Assembly (NCBI RefSeq): GCF_014698845.1
Contig: NZ_JACJTV010000020.1
Coordinates: 1 to 64,000, forward strand
Direction: 5' to 3'
Length of the DNA stretch: 64,000 nucleotides
Source of the DNA: Coleofasciculus sp. FACHB-1120
GTDB taxonomy: Bacteria > Cyanobacteriota > Cyanobacteriia > Cyanobacteriales > FACHB-T130
The translations under genes and the position numbers were made by a program. Below the pieces are notes generated by a model. That model had not been told where the DNA came from. It saw only the letters and a program-made list of their open reading frames with translations, and searched no databases. Shown in pieces: positions 20,069-28,811 of this stretch (positions within the stretch are counted from its first letter, which is position 1; each line of letters begins with the position of its first letter).

Positions 20069-21031
20069 ATGACCGAAACCTTATTTCATGCCTATACGCC
20101 CATCATCCTGTGGACGGCACTCGGTTTTATACTCTTTAGATTTATCCCCAATTCCTTACCCAGATTGCTGGGTCGCGGTCTTTATTGGGTTGGGGTGCCG
20201 CTACAAATTCTGACGCTGGCTCGTCAGGCAAACTTATCGGAAAATGCTGGAGTGGTTCCGCTGCTTGCCATAGGAGCTTTGGCGGTCGGTTTGACCTTTG
20301 CATGGCTAAGTTTGCAGGTCTGGAAACGGTTCAGCCGTGAAAATGGAGAAAGTAAAAAGTCTTCTGTCCTGCCTTTCTTAGACCGACCTCACTGTGGGAG
20401 TTTCATCCTGTCTGCCATGCTGGGCAATACAGGTTTTGTGGGGTTAGCGATCGCTCCTTCTTTGATAAACGCGCAAGCTGTCGGTCTAGCCGTCTTCTAC
20501 AGCGTCACGAATAACATTATTGGCACCTATGGAATTGGCGTCTTTATCGCCAGCTACTTTGGGCGACCTGCAAAGCGAAATCATTGGTGGATTCAACTTC
20601 GAGATATCTTGACCGTTCCTTCCCTGTGGACATTTAGTTTCGGATACTTCACCCGCTCAGTTGAACTGCCTACTTTTGTGGAATCAGGACTGCAAGCTTC
20701 TGTAGAGTTTGTCATTGCTAGCTCCTTTGTGCTGATGGGGATACGGCTTGCTCAGCTGCAAGGATGGAAGAGTTTTCAGGTTGCCTTGCTCCCTGCCCTG
20801 GTGAAAGTTGTGGTGATGCCGGGACTGGTGGGCATTGCAGCTACCCTAATCGGTTTATCGGGCGATGCCCGCTTGGCAATGGTTCTCATGGCAGGTGTGC
20901 CCACTGCCTTTGCGAGTTTGATCCTGGCAGAGGAGTACGATCTCGACCCAGATTTAGCCGCCAGCAGTATTGTCGTGAGTATCGGACTGCTGCTGTTGAT
21001 GATTCCGGTTTGGCTGTTTGTATATGGTTAA
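20069..21031 (+). CDS. AEC family membrane transporter
   Basis: The 320-residue protein is almost entirely hydrophobic, with about ten membrane helices in two halves, and matches the auxin efflux carrier (AEC) family. Conserved features include the N-terminal ILWTALGFILFRFIPNSLPR, LGNTGFVGLAIAP in the first half, and the C-terminal MAGVPTAFASLILAEEYD, where the family has its conserved substrate-path proline. Bacterial AEC proteins export or exchange small carboxylates and similar compounds; the substrate cannot be predicted. It starts 89 bases after ftn2 and may share its transcript. Confidence 0.85.
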   Translation: MTETLFHAYTPIILWTALGFILFRFIPNSLPRLLGRGLYWVGVPLQILTLARQANLSENAGVVPLLAIGALAVGLTFAWLSLQVWKRFSRENGESKKSSVLPFLDRPHCGSFILSAMLGNTGFVGLAIAPSLINAQAVGLAVFYSVTNNIIGTYGIGVFIASYFGRPAKRNHWWIQLRDILTVPSLWTFSFGYFTRSVELPTFVESGLQASVEFVIASSFVLMGIRLAQLQGWKSFQVALLPALVKVVVMPGLVGIAATLIGLSGDARLAMVLMAGVPTAFASLILAEEYDLDPDLAASSIVVSIGLLLLMIPVWLFVYG

Positions 21032-21795
21032 TCTGAAAACGTCAATACAGGAGTTCTCATTTCTGCCTGATTAATCTAGCTTTCTTGCCGATTAGGAAAA
21101 GTTGAGCCTCTGAAGAAAGCGTTCCCAAGGCAGGAGAGCTTAAGAATGAGGCCAATCTCTTTTTGCCTCTAATGATTGGGAAGGTCTCTTTTCCTCTAAT
21201 GATTAGCGCAAGGAGATATTTCAACGATTGCGCCAAAAGACGATTGCCTCAAAAAAGTGAATGAGTTTCGCTCTTTTTGTCAGGATTCCCTGACATTGTA
21301 GATTTGCGTGGGAACGCTTCCAACAAGTTGACACATTACGGCGATCCCAATCCGTTCGCGAATGTCAAGATCCCCTGACATTTCGATCCCCAAGTCCCTT
21401 ATAACTTCGTAGATATACCTATAATCGGCTGAAACACCCCTTGACCTAAGCCGGTATTTTTCTGCAACATGAAATTAACAAAGCGATCCCGCGATCCCAA
21501 AGAAATGCTGTAATCAGCAAATTTCTAAAATCCTGGGCGCTCAGTTAGATTCTCAATCCAGCCAAGCAAGCCAGTCAGTCTTCTCGACGGCGCAAAAACA
21601 GCCCCTATTAGAGAGTGACACCAGCTCATTCAAGACTGGATCTAACTATTGAGATGTTACGGATTTCAGCAAGGGGATAACATGGCACAACTTTCCGAAG
21701 TTAAAGAGATGCGAGATAGCATTTTGTGCTGCTTTGCTATTCAGTCTCTAGAGAAATAACCTAACTGCCGCCCAAACTACCGGAGACTATTTGTT
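21032..21795. other. 764-base intergenic leader region with repeated motifs
   Basis: No convincing long gene is present. Visible structure: two imperfect direct repeats around TCTCTTTTTGCCTCTAATGA (21156-21176 and 21185-21204), a small hairpin TGTCAGG-ATTC-CCTGACA (21278-21295), a second CCCTGACATT copy at 21373-21382, and several GATCCC motifs. A 25-codon frame lies near the end. The region probably holds the promoter and a long 5' leader of the DUF4912 gene. Confidence 0.5.
21682..21759 (+). CDS. possible 25-residue leader peptide
   Basis: An ATG at 21682, preceded by AAGGGG at a good ribosome-binding distance, opens a 25-codon frame (MAQLSEVKEMRDSILCCFAI, then QSLEK) that stops 36 bases before the DUF4912 gene. 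It resembles no protein I recognise. The good ribosome binding site and position suggest a leader peptide or a small protein, but a chance frame of this size is quite possible. Confidence 0.3.
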   Translation: MAQLSEVKEMRDSILCCFAIQSLEK

Positions 21796-23067
21796 ATGGC
21801 AAAAGAACGCCCACCATTGGAAGAGATGACATTAAGGCAACTCCGTAAAGTTGCCAGTGAATGCAGCATCTCTCGATACAGCAGAATGCGTAAAGAGCAA
21901 CTGCTAACAGCAATTAAAGAAGTCCAACGCACCAAGATTTCTCTCGGTTCAACTCGCATAGTGGAGGCGCAAGAAGAAGTGGAAGCAGCAAAATTTGAAC
22001 TGGGTCAGGAAGATCGCACAGGTGGAACCCTTGCATCCGTAGACGAAGGTCTAGGGGATCTTCCGGGTGGCTACGGTGAAAGCCGGGTTGTCCTGATGCC
22101 TCGCGACCCGCAATGGGCATATACCTACTGGGATATCCCCAACGATCATAAAGAAGATTTGCGCCGTCAGGGAGGACAACAACTAGCGCTGCGACTCTAC
22201 GATGTCACCGACGTAAATCTAGAATATCAAAGCCCTCACAGCATTCAAGAATATCCTTGCGATGAGCTAGCGCGGGAATGGTATTTGCCGATGCCCGTGA
22301 GCGATCGCGACTATGCTGTAGACATCGGCTACCGCTGTGCTGATGGTCGCTGGCTTGTCTTAGCTCGTTCCGCTCCCGTCCGCGTTCCTCCCGTCTATCC
22401 TTCAGATTGGATTGAAGACCAATTCATCACCGTTTCTTGGGAAGAAGACCTGCGCGGCAAGACTTTCCTCGAACTGGTTCCCCCTGCTAAGAAAATGGCA
22501 ATGGCTGGCTACGGTAGTAGTGTAACAACAGGTGGCAACCCCATTTACGACGAAATCTTTGGCATGGCTCAGACTGTCGAAGCTCAACGGGTAGCCGGTT
22601 CATTGTTTGGTTCCATGCAGCAAGTACCTGGTTCGATGCAGTCAGCGTCCCTTGCCGACCAAGCTCTGAGTTCCTACGTCTTCCCTTCTGGCGTTGGAAT
22701 GTGGGCAGTTCCTACCACATCTGGTCTTACCATGTCTGGTGCGGGAATGTCCGGTGCTGGCTTCTCAGGTTCCGGCATCCCGATGCGTCCTCGCCAGTTC
22801 TGGTTGGTTGCTGATGCTGAACTCATTGTTTACGGTGCTACCGAGCCAGATGCTACAGTCACAATTGGCGGTCGTCCGATCAAGCTGAATTCAGATGGCA
22901 CCTTCCGCTTCCAGATGTCCTTCCAGGATGGTCTGATTGACTACCCGATTATGGCGGTAGCGGTTGATGGCGAGCAAACCCGCTCAATTCACATGAAGTT
23001 TAACCGCGAAACTCCATCGCGCAATACCAACACTAAACAAGAAGCCGTCGAGGAATGGCTCTCTTAA
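21796..23067 (+). CDS. DUF4912 protein with Rho N-terminal-like domain
   Basis: The first 45 residues (PLEEMTLRQLRKVASECSIS and the following helices) resemble the Rho N-terminal/SAP-type helical domain, which can bind nucleic acid. Residues about 85-230 form a DUF4912 domain, with GESRVVLMPRDPQWAYTYWD near its start and the RWLVLARSAPVRVP segment later. A Ser/Gly/Met-rich region (about 265-330) leads to a C-terminal beta-rich segment (FWLVADAELIVYGATEPDAT) that looks like a small immunoglobulin-like domain. Function is unknown; the family is common in cyanobacteria. It has a long leader upstream and a clear terminator downstream. Confidence 0.85.
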   Translation: MAKERPPLEEMTLRQLRKVASECSISRYSRMRKEQLLTAIKEVQRTKISLGSTRIVEAQEEVEAAKFELGQEDRTGGTLASVDEGLGDLPGGYGESRVVLMPRDPQWAYTYWDIPNDHKEDLRRQGGQQLALRLYDVTDVNLEYQSPHSIQEYPCDELAREWYLPMPVSDRDYAVDIGYRCADGRWLVLARSAPVRVPPVYPSDWIEDQFITVSWEEDLRGKTFLELVPPAKKMAMAGYGSSVTTGGNPIYDEIFGMAQTVEAQRVAGSLFGSMQQVPGSMQSASLADQALSSYVFPSGVGMWAVPTTSGLTMSGAGMSGAGFSGSGIPMRPRQFWLVADAELIVYGATEPDATVTIGGRPIKLNSDGTFRFQMSFQDGLIDYPIMAVAVDGEQTRSIHMKFNRETPSRNTNTKQEAVEEWLS

Positions 23068-23132
23068 AAAAAGAAGCATGAGGCATGAATGAATTCCTCC
23101 TTCTGTCCTCAATCTTCTGTCTTTTGAAGTTT

Positions 23133-23152
23133 CCCCCGGCATTAGCTGGGGG
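23133..23152 (+). terminator. rho-independent terminator of the DUF4912 gene
   Basis: CCCCCGGC (23133-23140) pairs with GCTGGGGG (23145-23152), one pair being G-U, around a four-base loop ATTA, followed by TTTATTATTT. It lies 65 bases after the DUF4912 stop and just before the next start codon. Confidence 0.88.
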
Positions 23153-23169
23153 TTTATTATTTGAAAACT

Positions 23170-23739
23170 ATGAAACCTGAAGACATTACCAAAACCCTTA
23201 CAGAACTCTTTACTGCCGCAGCGATTGAAGCAACTGCCCCCGGCTTGTGGCAAGTAGAAACGACTCAGATGAGGCTGCTAGTGCTACTTTCCGATGACGG
23301 TTCTTGGCTGCGAGTTCTCTTACCGATTGCACCCGCTCAAGAAGCGCAACCGTTTGTAGAACAGCTGCTAGAAGCCAACTTTGATGACACTCAGGAGACT
23401 CGTTACGCCCTGAATCAAGGGGTACTATGGGGCGTGTTTCAGCACAACCTTGAGACTTTAAATGTAGAGGATTTTTCAGGAGCGATCGCGCGACTCATTT
23501 CTCTGCATCAGACAGGTTTATCTGACTGCTTTAATCAGCTCGTTGAAAGTCGAATTAGTCAAATTATCCTGGCTGCCAAGCAGCAAGGACAATCCCTAGA
23601 AGCAACACTTCAAACCCTCGATCGATTCTACGAAGAAGGTCTCATGGGCGATCTGGATCTGCCTCCAGAGGCTCGTGAAGAAGTGCTGGCAGCATGGCGG
23701 CGTCAGTTAGAACGCCTTTGGACTGAAATCGAACCGTAG
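23170..23739 (+). CDS. conserved hypothetical protein, YbjN/CesT-like fold suspected
   Basis: The 189-residue acidic protein has no signal peptide or membrane segment. Residues about 15-120 show the alternating pattern of a helix, then paired strands (GLWQVETTQMRLLVLLSDDG, SWLRVLLPIAPA), then helices, which is reminiscent of YbjN/type-III-chaperone-like domains. The C-terminal half is helical and ends AWRRQLERLWTEIEP. I do not recognise a specific function. An in-frame TTG nine bases upstream is possible, but the ATG at 23170 is more likely. It is followed after 23 bases by the DUF2358 gene, so the two may be an operon. Confidence 0.6.
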   Translation: MKPEDITKTLTELFTAAAIEATAPGLWQVETTQMRLLVLLSDDGSWLRVLLPIAPAQEAQPFVEQLLEANFDDTQETRYALNQGVLWGVFQHNLETLNVEDFSGAIARLISLHQTGLSDCFNQLVESRISQIILAAKQQGQSLEATLQTLDRFYEEGLMGDLDLPPEAREEVLAAWRRQLERLWTEIEP

Positions 23740-23762
23740 CTTCTTGTCATTCTCTAAGTCTC

Positions 23763-24146
23763 ATGGACATTATTCAAATCCTCAAAGACGACTACCAAAG
23801 ATTTCCAGAAAATCAAACCTACAGCATCTATGCAGAAGATGTCTTTTTCAAAGATCCGTTGAACAAATTTAATGGTCTTGAGCGTTACAAACTCATGATT
23901 GGCTTTATTAAAACCTGGTTTATGAACGTCAAGATGGATTTACATGACATTCGCCAATCAGGAGACACAATTCAACTTGAGTGGACTTTGAGCTGGAATA
24001 CCCCGTTGCCGTGGAAGCCTCGGATCGCCATCCCCGGCTGGAGTGAGTTACGACTCAACACTGACGGAATGATTGCTTCTCATATCGATTACTGGAAATG
24101 TTCGCGTTTCAATGTGTTGAAGCAACATTTGTTACCCTTAAAATAG
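23763..24146 (+). CDS. DUF2358 family protein
   Basis: The 127-residue product matches DUF2358, an uncharacterised family of cyanobacteria and plant plastids with a SnoaL/NTF2-like appearance. Recognisable segments are ILKDDYQRFPENQTYSIYAED, VFFKDPLNKFNGLERY and the closing HIDYWKCSRFNVLKQH. The fold suggests a small ligand pocket, but no activity is established. It sits between a small helical protein and a TRC40-type ATPase, all on the plus strand with short gaps. Confidence 0.8.
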   Translation: MDIIQILKDDYQRFPENQTYSIYAEDVFFKDPLNKFNGLERYKLMIGFIKTWFMNVKMDLHDIRQSGDTIQLEWTLSWNTPLPWKPRIAIPGWSELRLNTDGMIASHIDYWKCSRFNVLKQHLLPLK

Positions 24147-24197
24147 AGAAAAAATAATAAGTAACGTAAACAATTCTCAGATAGGAAAAAAGCATTC

Positions 24198-25385
24198 ATG
24201 CGCGTAATTTTGATGACCGGCAAGGGTGGCGTTGGCAAAACTTCTGTCGCCGCCGCCACTGGCTTGCGTTGTGCCGAACTCGGCTACAAAACCCTCGTTT
24301 TAAGTACCGATCCCGCTCACTCTCTCGCCGACAGTTTTGACTTGGAACTGGGGCACGATCCGCGACTGGTTCGCCCAAACTTGTGGGGGGCTGAATTAGA
24401 CGCTTTGATGGAATTGGAAGGCAATTGGGGCGCAGTTAAGCGTTATATTACTCAAGTTTTGCAGGCAAGAGGCTTAGAAGGCGTACAAGCCGAAGAATTA
24501 GCAATTCTACCCGGTATGGATGAAATTTTCGGTTTGGTACGCATGAAGCGTCACTATGATGAAGGCGAGTTTGACGTTTTAATTATTGACTCAGCTCCTA
24601 CTGGCACGGCTCTAAGATTACTCAGCCTACCGGAAATCGGCGGTTGGTATATGAGACGTTTTTACAAGCCGTTACAGGGCATATCAGTAGCGCTCAGACC
24701 TCTAGTTGAACCGATCTTCAGACCGATTGCCGGTTTTTCCTTACCTGATAAAGAGGTAATGGACGCTCCCTTTGAATTCTATGAGCAGATTGAAGCTTTA
24801 GAAAAAGTATTGAGTGACAATACTCAAACTTCGGTGCGCCTCGTCACCAATCCCGAAAAAATGGTAATTAAAGAGTCTCTCCGCGCCCATGCTTATTTAA
24901 GTTTGTACAATGTTGCTACGGATTTAGTGGTGGCAAATCGGATTATTCCCGACCAAGTGACCGACCCTTTCTTTCAACGTTGGAAAGAAAGCCAGCAGCA
25001 ATATCGGCAGGAAATTCACGAAAACTTCCATCCCTTACCAGTCAAGGAAGTTCCACTTTACTCAGAAGAAATGTGTGGGTTAGAGGCTTTAGAACGTTTA
25101 AAGGAAACGCTCTATAAAGATGAAGATCCCACTCAGGTGTATTACAAGGAAACCACGCTGAGAGTTGTGCAAGACCAAAATCAGTACAGCTTAGAACTTT
25201 ACTTGCCCGGTATTGCCAAAGATAATATCCAACTAAGTAAAACCGGCGATGAATTAAATATTACAATAGGCAATCACCGCCGCAATTTGGTGTTACCGCA
25301 AGCCTTGGCAGCGCTGCAACCGGCTGGAGCAAAGATGGAGGATGATTATCTCAAAATCCGGTTTAGCACCCCGGTTCAGGTGTAG
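24198..25385 (+). CDS. TRC40/GET3/ArsA family ATPase with HSP20-like C-terminal domain
   Basis: The N-terminal 300 residues form a deviant-Walker P-loop ATPase ([20 protein letters not shown]) with the switch motif [12 protein letters not shown] and the later [15 protein letters not shown], as in ArsA and GET3. The last 80 residues (from about [20 protein letters not shown]) form an alpha-crystallin/HSP20-like beta-sandwich, an arrangement known in phototroph ArsA-like proteins. GET3 relatives target tail-anchored proteins or act as chaperones; ArsA drives arsenite export. No ars genes are nearby, so a protein-handling role is more likely, by inference. The length, 395 residues, is normal for this subtype. 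Confidence 0.87.
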   Translation: MRVILMTGKGGVGKTSVAAATGLRCAELGYKTLVLSTDPAHSLADSFDLELGHDPRLVRPNLWGAELDALMELEGNWGAVKRYITQVLQARGLEGVQAEELAILPGMDEIFGLVRMKRHYDEGEFDVLIIDSAPTGTALRLLSLPEIGGWYMRRFYKPLQGISVALRPLVEPIFRPIAGFSLPDKEVMDAPFEFYEQIEALEKVLSDNTQTSVRLVTNPEKMVIKESLRAHAYLSLYNVATDLVVANRIIPDQVTDPFFQRWKESQQQYRQEIHENFHPLPVKEVPLYSEEMCGLEALERLKETLYKDEDPTQVYYKETTLRVVQDQNQYSLELYLPGIAKDNIQLSKTGDELNITIGNHRRNLVLPQALAALQPAGAKMEDDYLKIRFSTPVQV

Positions 25386-25497
25386 CTAGTTAATTCGGGT
25401 AAATATTAAGGCAGAATCTAGATGAGATGTGTAGGGGCGGGTTTGTGCCATGCCCCTAAAGCATAGAATTGGCGACTCACAAATCCAGGCATCTACA

Positions 25498-25525
25498 GAT
25501 GGATTTGCCGTTTAACAAATCCATC
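25498..25525. terminator. hairpin between convergent ArsA-like and hlip genes
   Basis: GATGGATTTG (25498-25507) and CAAATCCATC (25516-25525) form a perfect 10-base stem with an eight-base loop. A second, shorter stem TAGGGGC/GCCCCTA lies at 25432-25458. Both sit between convergent stop codons and are probably terminators or copies of dispersed repeats; neither has a strong T tract. Confidence 0.45.
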
Positions 25526-25540
25526 CGTCCTAAGTGCGGA

Positions 25541-25744
25541 TTAGCGCAAACCCAGCCAGGTAAAGAAATCCTGATGGGTGAAAAATTCCAGCACCAATAA
25601 AGCAACAAATCCTATCATTGCGAATCGCCCGTTGATTTGCTCGGCGTAGAGTGTCCAGCCAAAAGCAGGCTCTGGCTGGTTGTAATTTTCTGCGGGTATT
25701 TCTGTGGGTGATTGTTCTGGGGAAGAAGTTGTTTCGGGATTCAT
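25541..25744 (-). CDS. high-light-inducible (Hlip/SCP) chlorophyll a/b-binding-like protein
   Basis: The 67-residue protein has an acidic/Pro-rich N-terminus and one membrane helix with the chlorophyll-binding signature [12 protein letters not shown] (about residues 35-46). Such one-helix proteins of the thylakoid bind chlorophyll and carotenoid and protect photosystem assembly under high light. The helix ends [16 protein letters not shown], typical of the family. Which Hli paralogue it is cannot be decided. It is read in the same direction as sdhB, 31 bases downstream of it. Confidence 0.93.
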   Translation of the reverse strand: MNPETTSSPEQSPTEIPAENYNQPEPAFGWTLYAEQINGRFAMIGFVALLVLEFFTHQDFFTWLGLR

Positions 25745-25775
25745 TGCTTTTACTTCAATCGTGATTCAATATGGG

Positions 25776-26795
25776 TTAAGACTCAAGGCTTTGGACAGAT
25801 TCAATTAGCGATCGCACTACCTCAGCCCCAGCAGATGGCTCAAACCCTAAAGGAAACTTACCCCGAACCAACATTCTTAATCCGAGTGGCCCTAGGCTAA
25901 TCATCCCCTTGATGTCTCGAAAAGAATTTCCCACAACTTGCAAACCAAACCGACGTTCATCAATCCAACCACCTTCTTTCACTAGATCAATTAATACTTT
26001 CCGGTGACGGATTGAGCGACTGGCTTGATCGTCCTTGCGGTCGAGAATTTGCTGTTTAATTTTGCCGATTTGATCCATTGGTGCCACATCCATCGGACAA
26101 ACCGTATTACACATAAAACAGCGGGTGCAGCCCCAGACTCCCTTGGTGCCTTCGTTGTAATTTTCCAAACGGGATTCTATTTCATCGTCGCGAGAATCCG
26201 CGACCATTCGATAAGCCTTTGCAAGGGCGTGGGGACCTACAAAATCTGAATTGACCTCACGGGCGTTGCATTCAGAATAGCAGGCACCACACAAGATACA
26301 ATTGCCTGTTTGATTGAGGCGATCGCGTTCTTCGGGTGTTTGCAAAAACTCTCGTTCCGGTACACGACTTGCGTCCGTACTCACATAGGGTTCAACGACT
26401 TCAAGATGATCCCAAAAACTCCGCATATCCACCACCAAATCTTTAATGACCGGCATATTGCCCATTGGTGCGATAGTGATTTCTGGGATGGCATCTAAGG
26501 GTCTTTGGAAGGCATCTGAAGGGGTAGCACTCGCTGCTATCTGTTGCAGCCTTTGCACTTCACTGCCAATATTTTCCTTACAAGCCAAAGCGGAACGACC
26601 GTTGATTCGCATTCCACAACTGCCGCAAATTGTGTTGCGACAATTCTTGCGAAAAGCTAAACTTCCATCCTGCTCCCACTTAATAAGATTTAGGCAATCC
26701 AGAATCGTGTTACCAGGATCGACATCCAACGTGTAAGTCTGTACTACAGGAGAGGAATTTTGCTCCTGCCGGATGACCTTAAAAAGGACTTGCAT
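25776..26795 (-). CDS. sdhB: succinate dehydrogenase/fumarate reductase iron-sulfur subunit
   Basis: SdhB carries electrons from the flavoprotein to quinone. The [2Fe-2S] ligands are in CRNTICGSCGMR and the later ALAC, the [4Fe-4S] ligands in CILCGACYSEC, and the [3Fe-4S] region in CTRCFMCNTVCPMD. At 339 residues it is longer than the E. coli protein and has the extended C-terminus seen in cyanobacteria. In these organisms succinate dehydrogenase feeds the thylakoid plastoquinone pool. sdhA is not adjacent. Confidence 0.93.
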   Translation of the reverse strand: MQVLFKVIRQEQNSSPVVQTYTLDVDPGNTILDCLNLIKWEQDGSLAFRKNCRNTICGSCGMRINGRSALACKENIGSEVQRLQQIAASATPSDAFQRPLDAIPEITIAPMGNMPVIKDLVVDMRSFWDHLEVVEPYVSTDASRVPEREFLQTPEERDRLNQTGNCILCGACYSECNAREVNSDFVGPHALAKAYRMVADSRDDEIESRLENYNEGTKGVWGCTRCFMCNTVCPMDVAPMDQIGKIKQQILDRKDDQASRSIRHRKVLIDLVKEGGWIDERRFGLQVVGNSFRDIKGMISLGPLGLRMLVRGKFPLGFEPSAGAEVVRSLIESVQSLES

Positions 26796-27247
26796 GCTTC
26801 AAAGCTCTTCATTGCTCTTAACTTCTAGTCTAAAGCTGAATTTAGGATCTGTAGATAAATCCAGCTTTGTTTGTCATGACTTGACTAGGGGGTATGGCTG
26901 ATTTTTAGATACTGAAGGCTTGAAGGATAGAACAGACATCTCTCCTGCTTTCCCCTCCAAAAGATAGATTTTTAGAAGTAGATACTCTACACTTTATACT
27001 TTAAACTTTACAAAATCTCTAGTCTCTAGTCTCTAGTCGCTCCTTTAAAGGTCTGCTATCTGGTAGTAAGAACCTCAACTTTTACCAAATTACGCAATTT
27101 TGCTGAAATCTAAGAATTTGAGGGCGACCCTTGTAAATATCCTTGTGAAAGTTGAGTGACTTAACGATATATTTTTTTAGTCAGCCAAATATTGGCATAA
27201 GACGCTCTTTACTATACTGTAGATTGAAGTGTATTTTGCATATAGCG
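26796..27247. other. 452-base intergenic region upstream of cyAbrB and sdhB
   Basis: This gap separates the divergent sdhB and cyAbrB genes and should hold both promoters. It is AT-rich. A GTAGATACTCTAC near-palindrome lies around 26979-26991, and TCTAGTCTCTAGTC repeats occur near 27017-27040. No gene, tRNA or recognised riboswitch was seen. Confidence 0.4.
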
Positions 27248-27676
27248 ATGAGTGAAACCGCAACAGCTCCATTGACAGGGAAAGCACTGCTTCAAAAAGT
27301 AAAAGAGCTTTCACACTTACCACGGCGAGAAACAGCAAAACGCTGTGGCTATTACACCGTAACAAAGAACAACCAGACTCGCGTCAACTTAACAGACTTT
27401 TATGACGCAGTTTTAGGCGCTAAAGGTGTTCCCCTCGATCCAGAAGGAACAAAAGATGGTCGGGGTCGCGAACCAACCTATCGTGTAAGCGTACACAAAA
27501 ATGGCCAAATTGTTATTGGTGCAACTTACACTGAGGCAATGGGATTAAAGCCTGGTGATGAGTTTGAAATTAAGCTGGGTTACAAGCATATTCACCTAAT
27601 TCAGGTGGATGGCGGAAGTAAAACTGGAGACGATACCAGTGATGAAAGCGAAAGTGAGGTGGCGACTGCATCATAA
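27248..27676 (+). CDS. cyanobacterial AbrB-like transcription regulator (cyAbrB)
   Basis: The 142-residue protein matches the cyAbrB family, DNA-binding regulators of carbon/nitrogen balance, hydrogenase and other genes in cyanobacteria. The conserved N-terminal block PLTGKALLQKVKELSHLPRR and the later RVSVHKNGQIVIGATYTEAM and GDEFEIKLGYKHIHL are present; the AbrB-type swapped-hairpin domain lies in the C-terminal half, unlike Bacillus AbrB. I set the start at 27248 because MSETATAPLTGKAL is the usual N-terminus; the upstream in-frame extension is not conserved-looking. Many cyanobacteria carry two such proteins; only one is in this window. Confidence 0.92.
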   Translation: MSETATAPLTGKALLQKVKELSHLPRRETAKRCGYYTVTKNNQTRVNLTDFYDAVLGAKGVPLDPEGTKDGRGREPTYRVSVHKNGQIVIGATYTEAMGLKPGDEFEIKLGYKHIHLIQVDGGSKTGDDTSDESESEVATAS

Positions 27677-27902
27677 GCGGTAATGCTTTCTGATATGGCG
27701 TTGCTTCTAACAAATTCATCGAGAAATTTGAAAGAATCAACTGCCTCTCCTTTCAAGGGAGCATCTTAGGGAAAGCAAATACACCTTTTGTAGACTAGAC
27801 ATAAAAGCTGCGGGGGTTCATGCTTACCCCCAGCGGTAAATAAGGCAGTTTTTTCCCAAACTTAAGGTGTTACGCTTGAGCCAATGAAAGCTGTCTTTAA
27901 CA

Positions 27903-28784
27903 ATGCCTATTTTTGATCGAGCCGATTGGTGGCTGGCATCACTTGCACAAACTCCTGCTGTGTTGAAGGCGATCGCTTTCTTCATTGTCTGGCTAGTTCT
28001 TTGGTTGCCAGTTGCGATTCCTTTTGCAGCCGTGCTGAAATGGCGACCCTTTCACCCATTGGCTGTAGAGCAAAAGCTCCCTTTATTAGCTTCGCTCTAC
28101 TTAATTGCCCCTGCGATTGTATGGGGTGCCGCTTGGGTGGAGGGGGCTTTTTTTTCAGATTATGGGTTGGACTGGAAAGCATCAATATTCATTTCACTAG
28201 GACAAGGCTTCGGTTTAGGGGTGCTAAGTCTGCTAGTGGTATTTGGCATTGAAAAAGTGTTGGGCTGGATTGAGTGGCGATCTCAAGAGAATCCCCTCAA
28301 TGAAGATACACAGAACCCACCGCAAAATCTGTGGTCGGTAGCCGGATCTGTCTTGCTACCAACATTACTATTGGGATTATTGATTAGTGGAATTGAAGAG
28401 TTAATTTTTCGGGGATTTCTGCTTACGGAACTCCAGCAAGATTATTCAACTTGGGTGGCGGCGGCAATTTCCAGCTTAATTTTTGCGCTGCTTCATTTAG
28501 TTTGGGAACAGCAGGAAACACTGCCTCAGCTGCCGGGATTATGGCTGATGGGAATGGTATTAGTGCTGGCTCGTATCTGTGATGATGGAAATCTCGGCTT
28601 GGCATGGGGACTTCATGCTGGATGGATTTGGGCGATCGCAAGTTTGGATACGACGAGAGTGATTCGCTACACCGGCATGGTTCCGGCTTGGGTAACTGGT
28701 TTGGGAGAAAAGCCTCTGGCGGGTGCGGCGGGAATTTTTTGTCTACTGGGAACGGGGATTTTAATCTGGCAAATTTATCTTTAA
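27903..28784 (+). CDS. CPBP family intramembrane metalloprotease
   Basis: The 293-residue protein has about seven membrane segments and the CPBP (CAAX protease and bacteriocin-processing) motifs: GIEELIFRGFL with the catalytic EExxxR, FALLHLVW for the FxxxH motif, and a third histidine in WGLHAGWIWA. Family members cleave membrane proteins or prenylated peptides. Substrate unknown. It stands alone and is convergent with cobL. Confidence 0.88.
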   Translation: MPIFDRADWWLASLAQTPAVLKAIAFFIVWLVLWLPVAIPFAAVLKWRPFHPLAVEQKLPLLASLYLIAPAIVWGAAWVEGAFFSDYGLDWKASIFISLGQGFGLGVLSLLVVFGIEKVLGWIEWRSQENPLNEDTQNPPQNLWSVAGSVLLPTLLLGLLISGIEELIFRGFLLTELQQDYSTWVAAAISSLIFALLHLVWEQQETLPQLPGLWLMGMVLVLARICDDGNLGLAWGLHAGWIWAIASLDTTRVIRYTGMVPAWVTGLGEKPLAGAAGIFCLLGTGILIWQIYL

Positions 28785-28811
28785 AATGATGCCTCTTTAA
28801 AATGAGCATCT

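Noticed and set aside
26979-26991. GTAGATACTCTAC as an NtcA site
   Set aside because: The spacer is seven bases, not eight, and there is no well-placed -10 box, so it does not fit the NtcA pattern.
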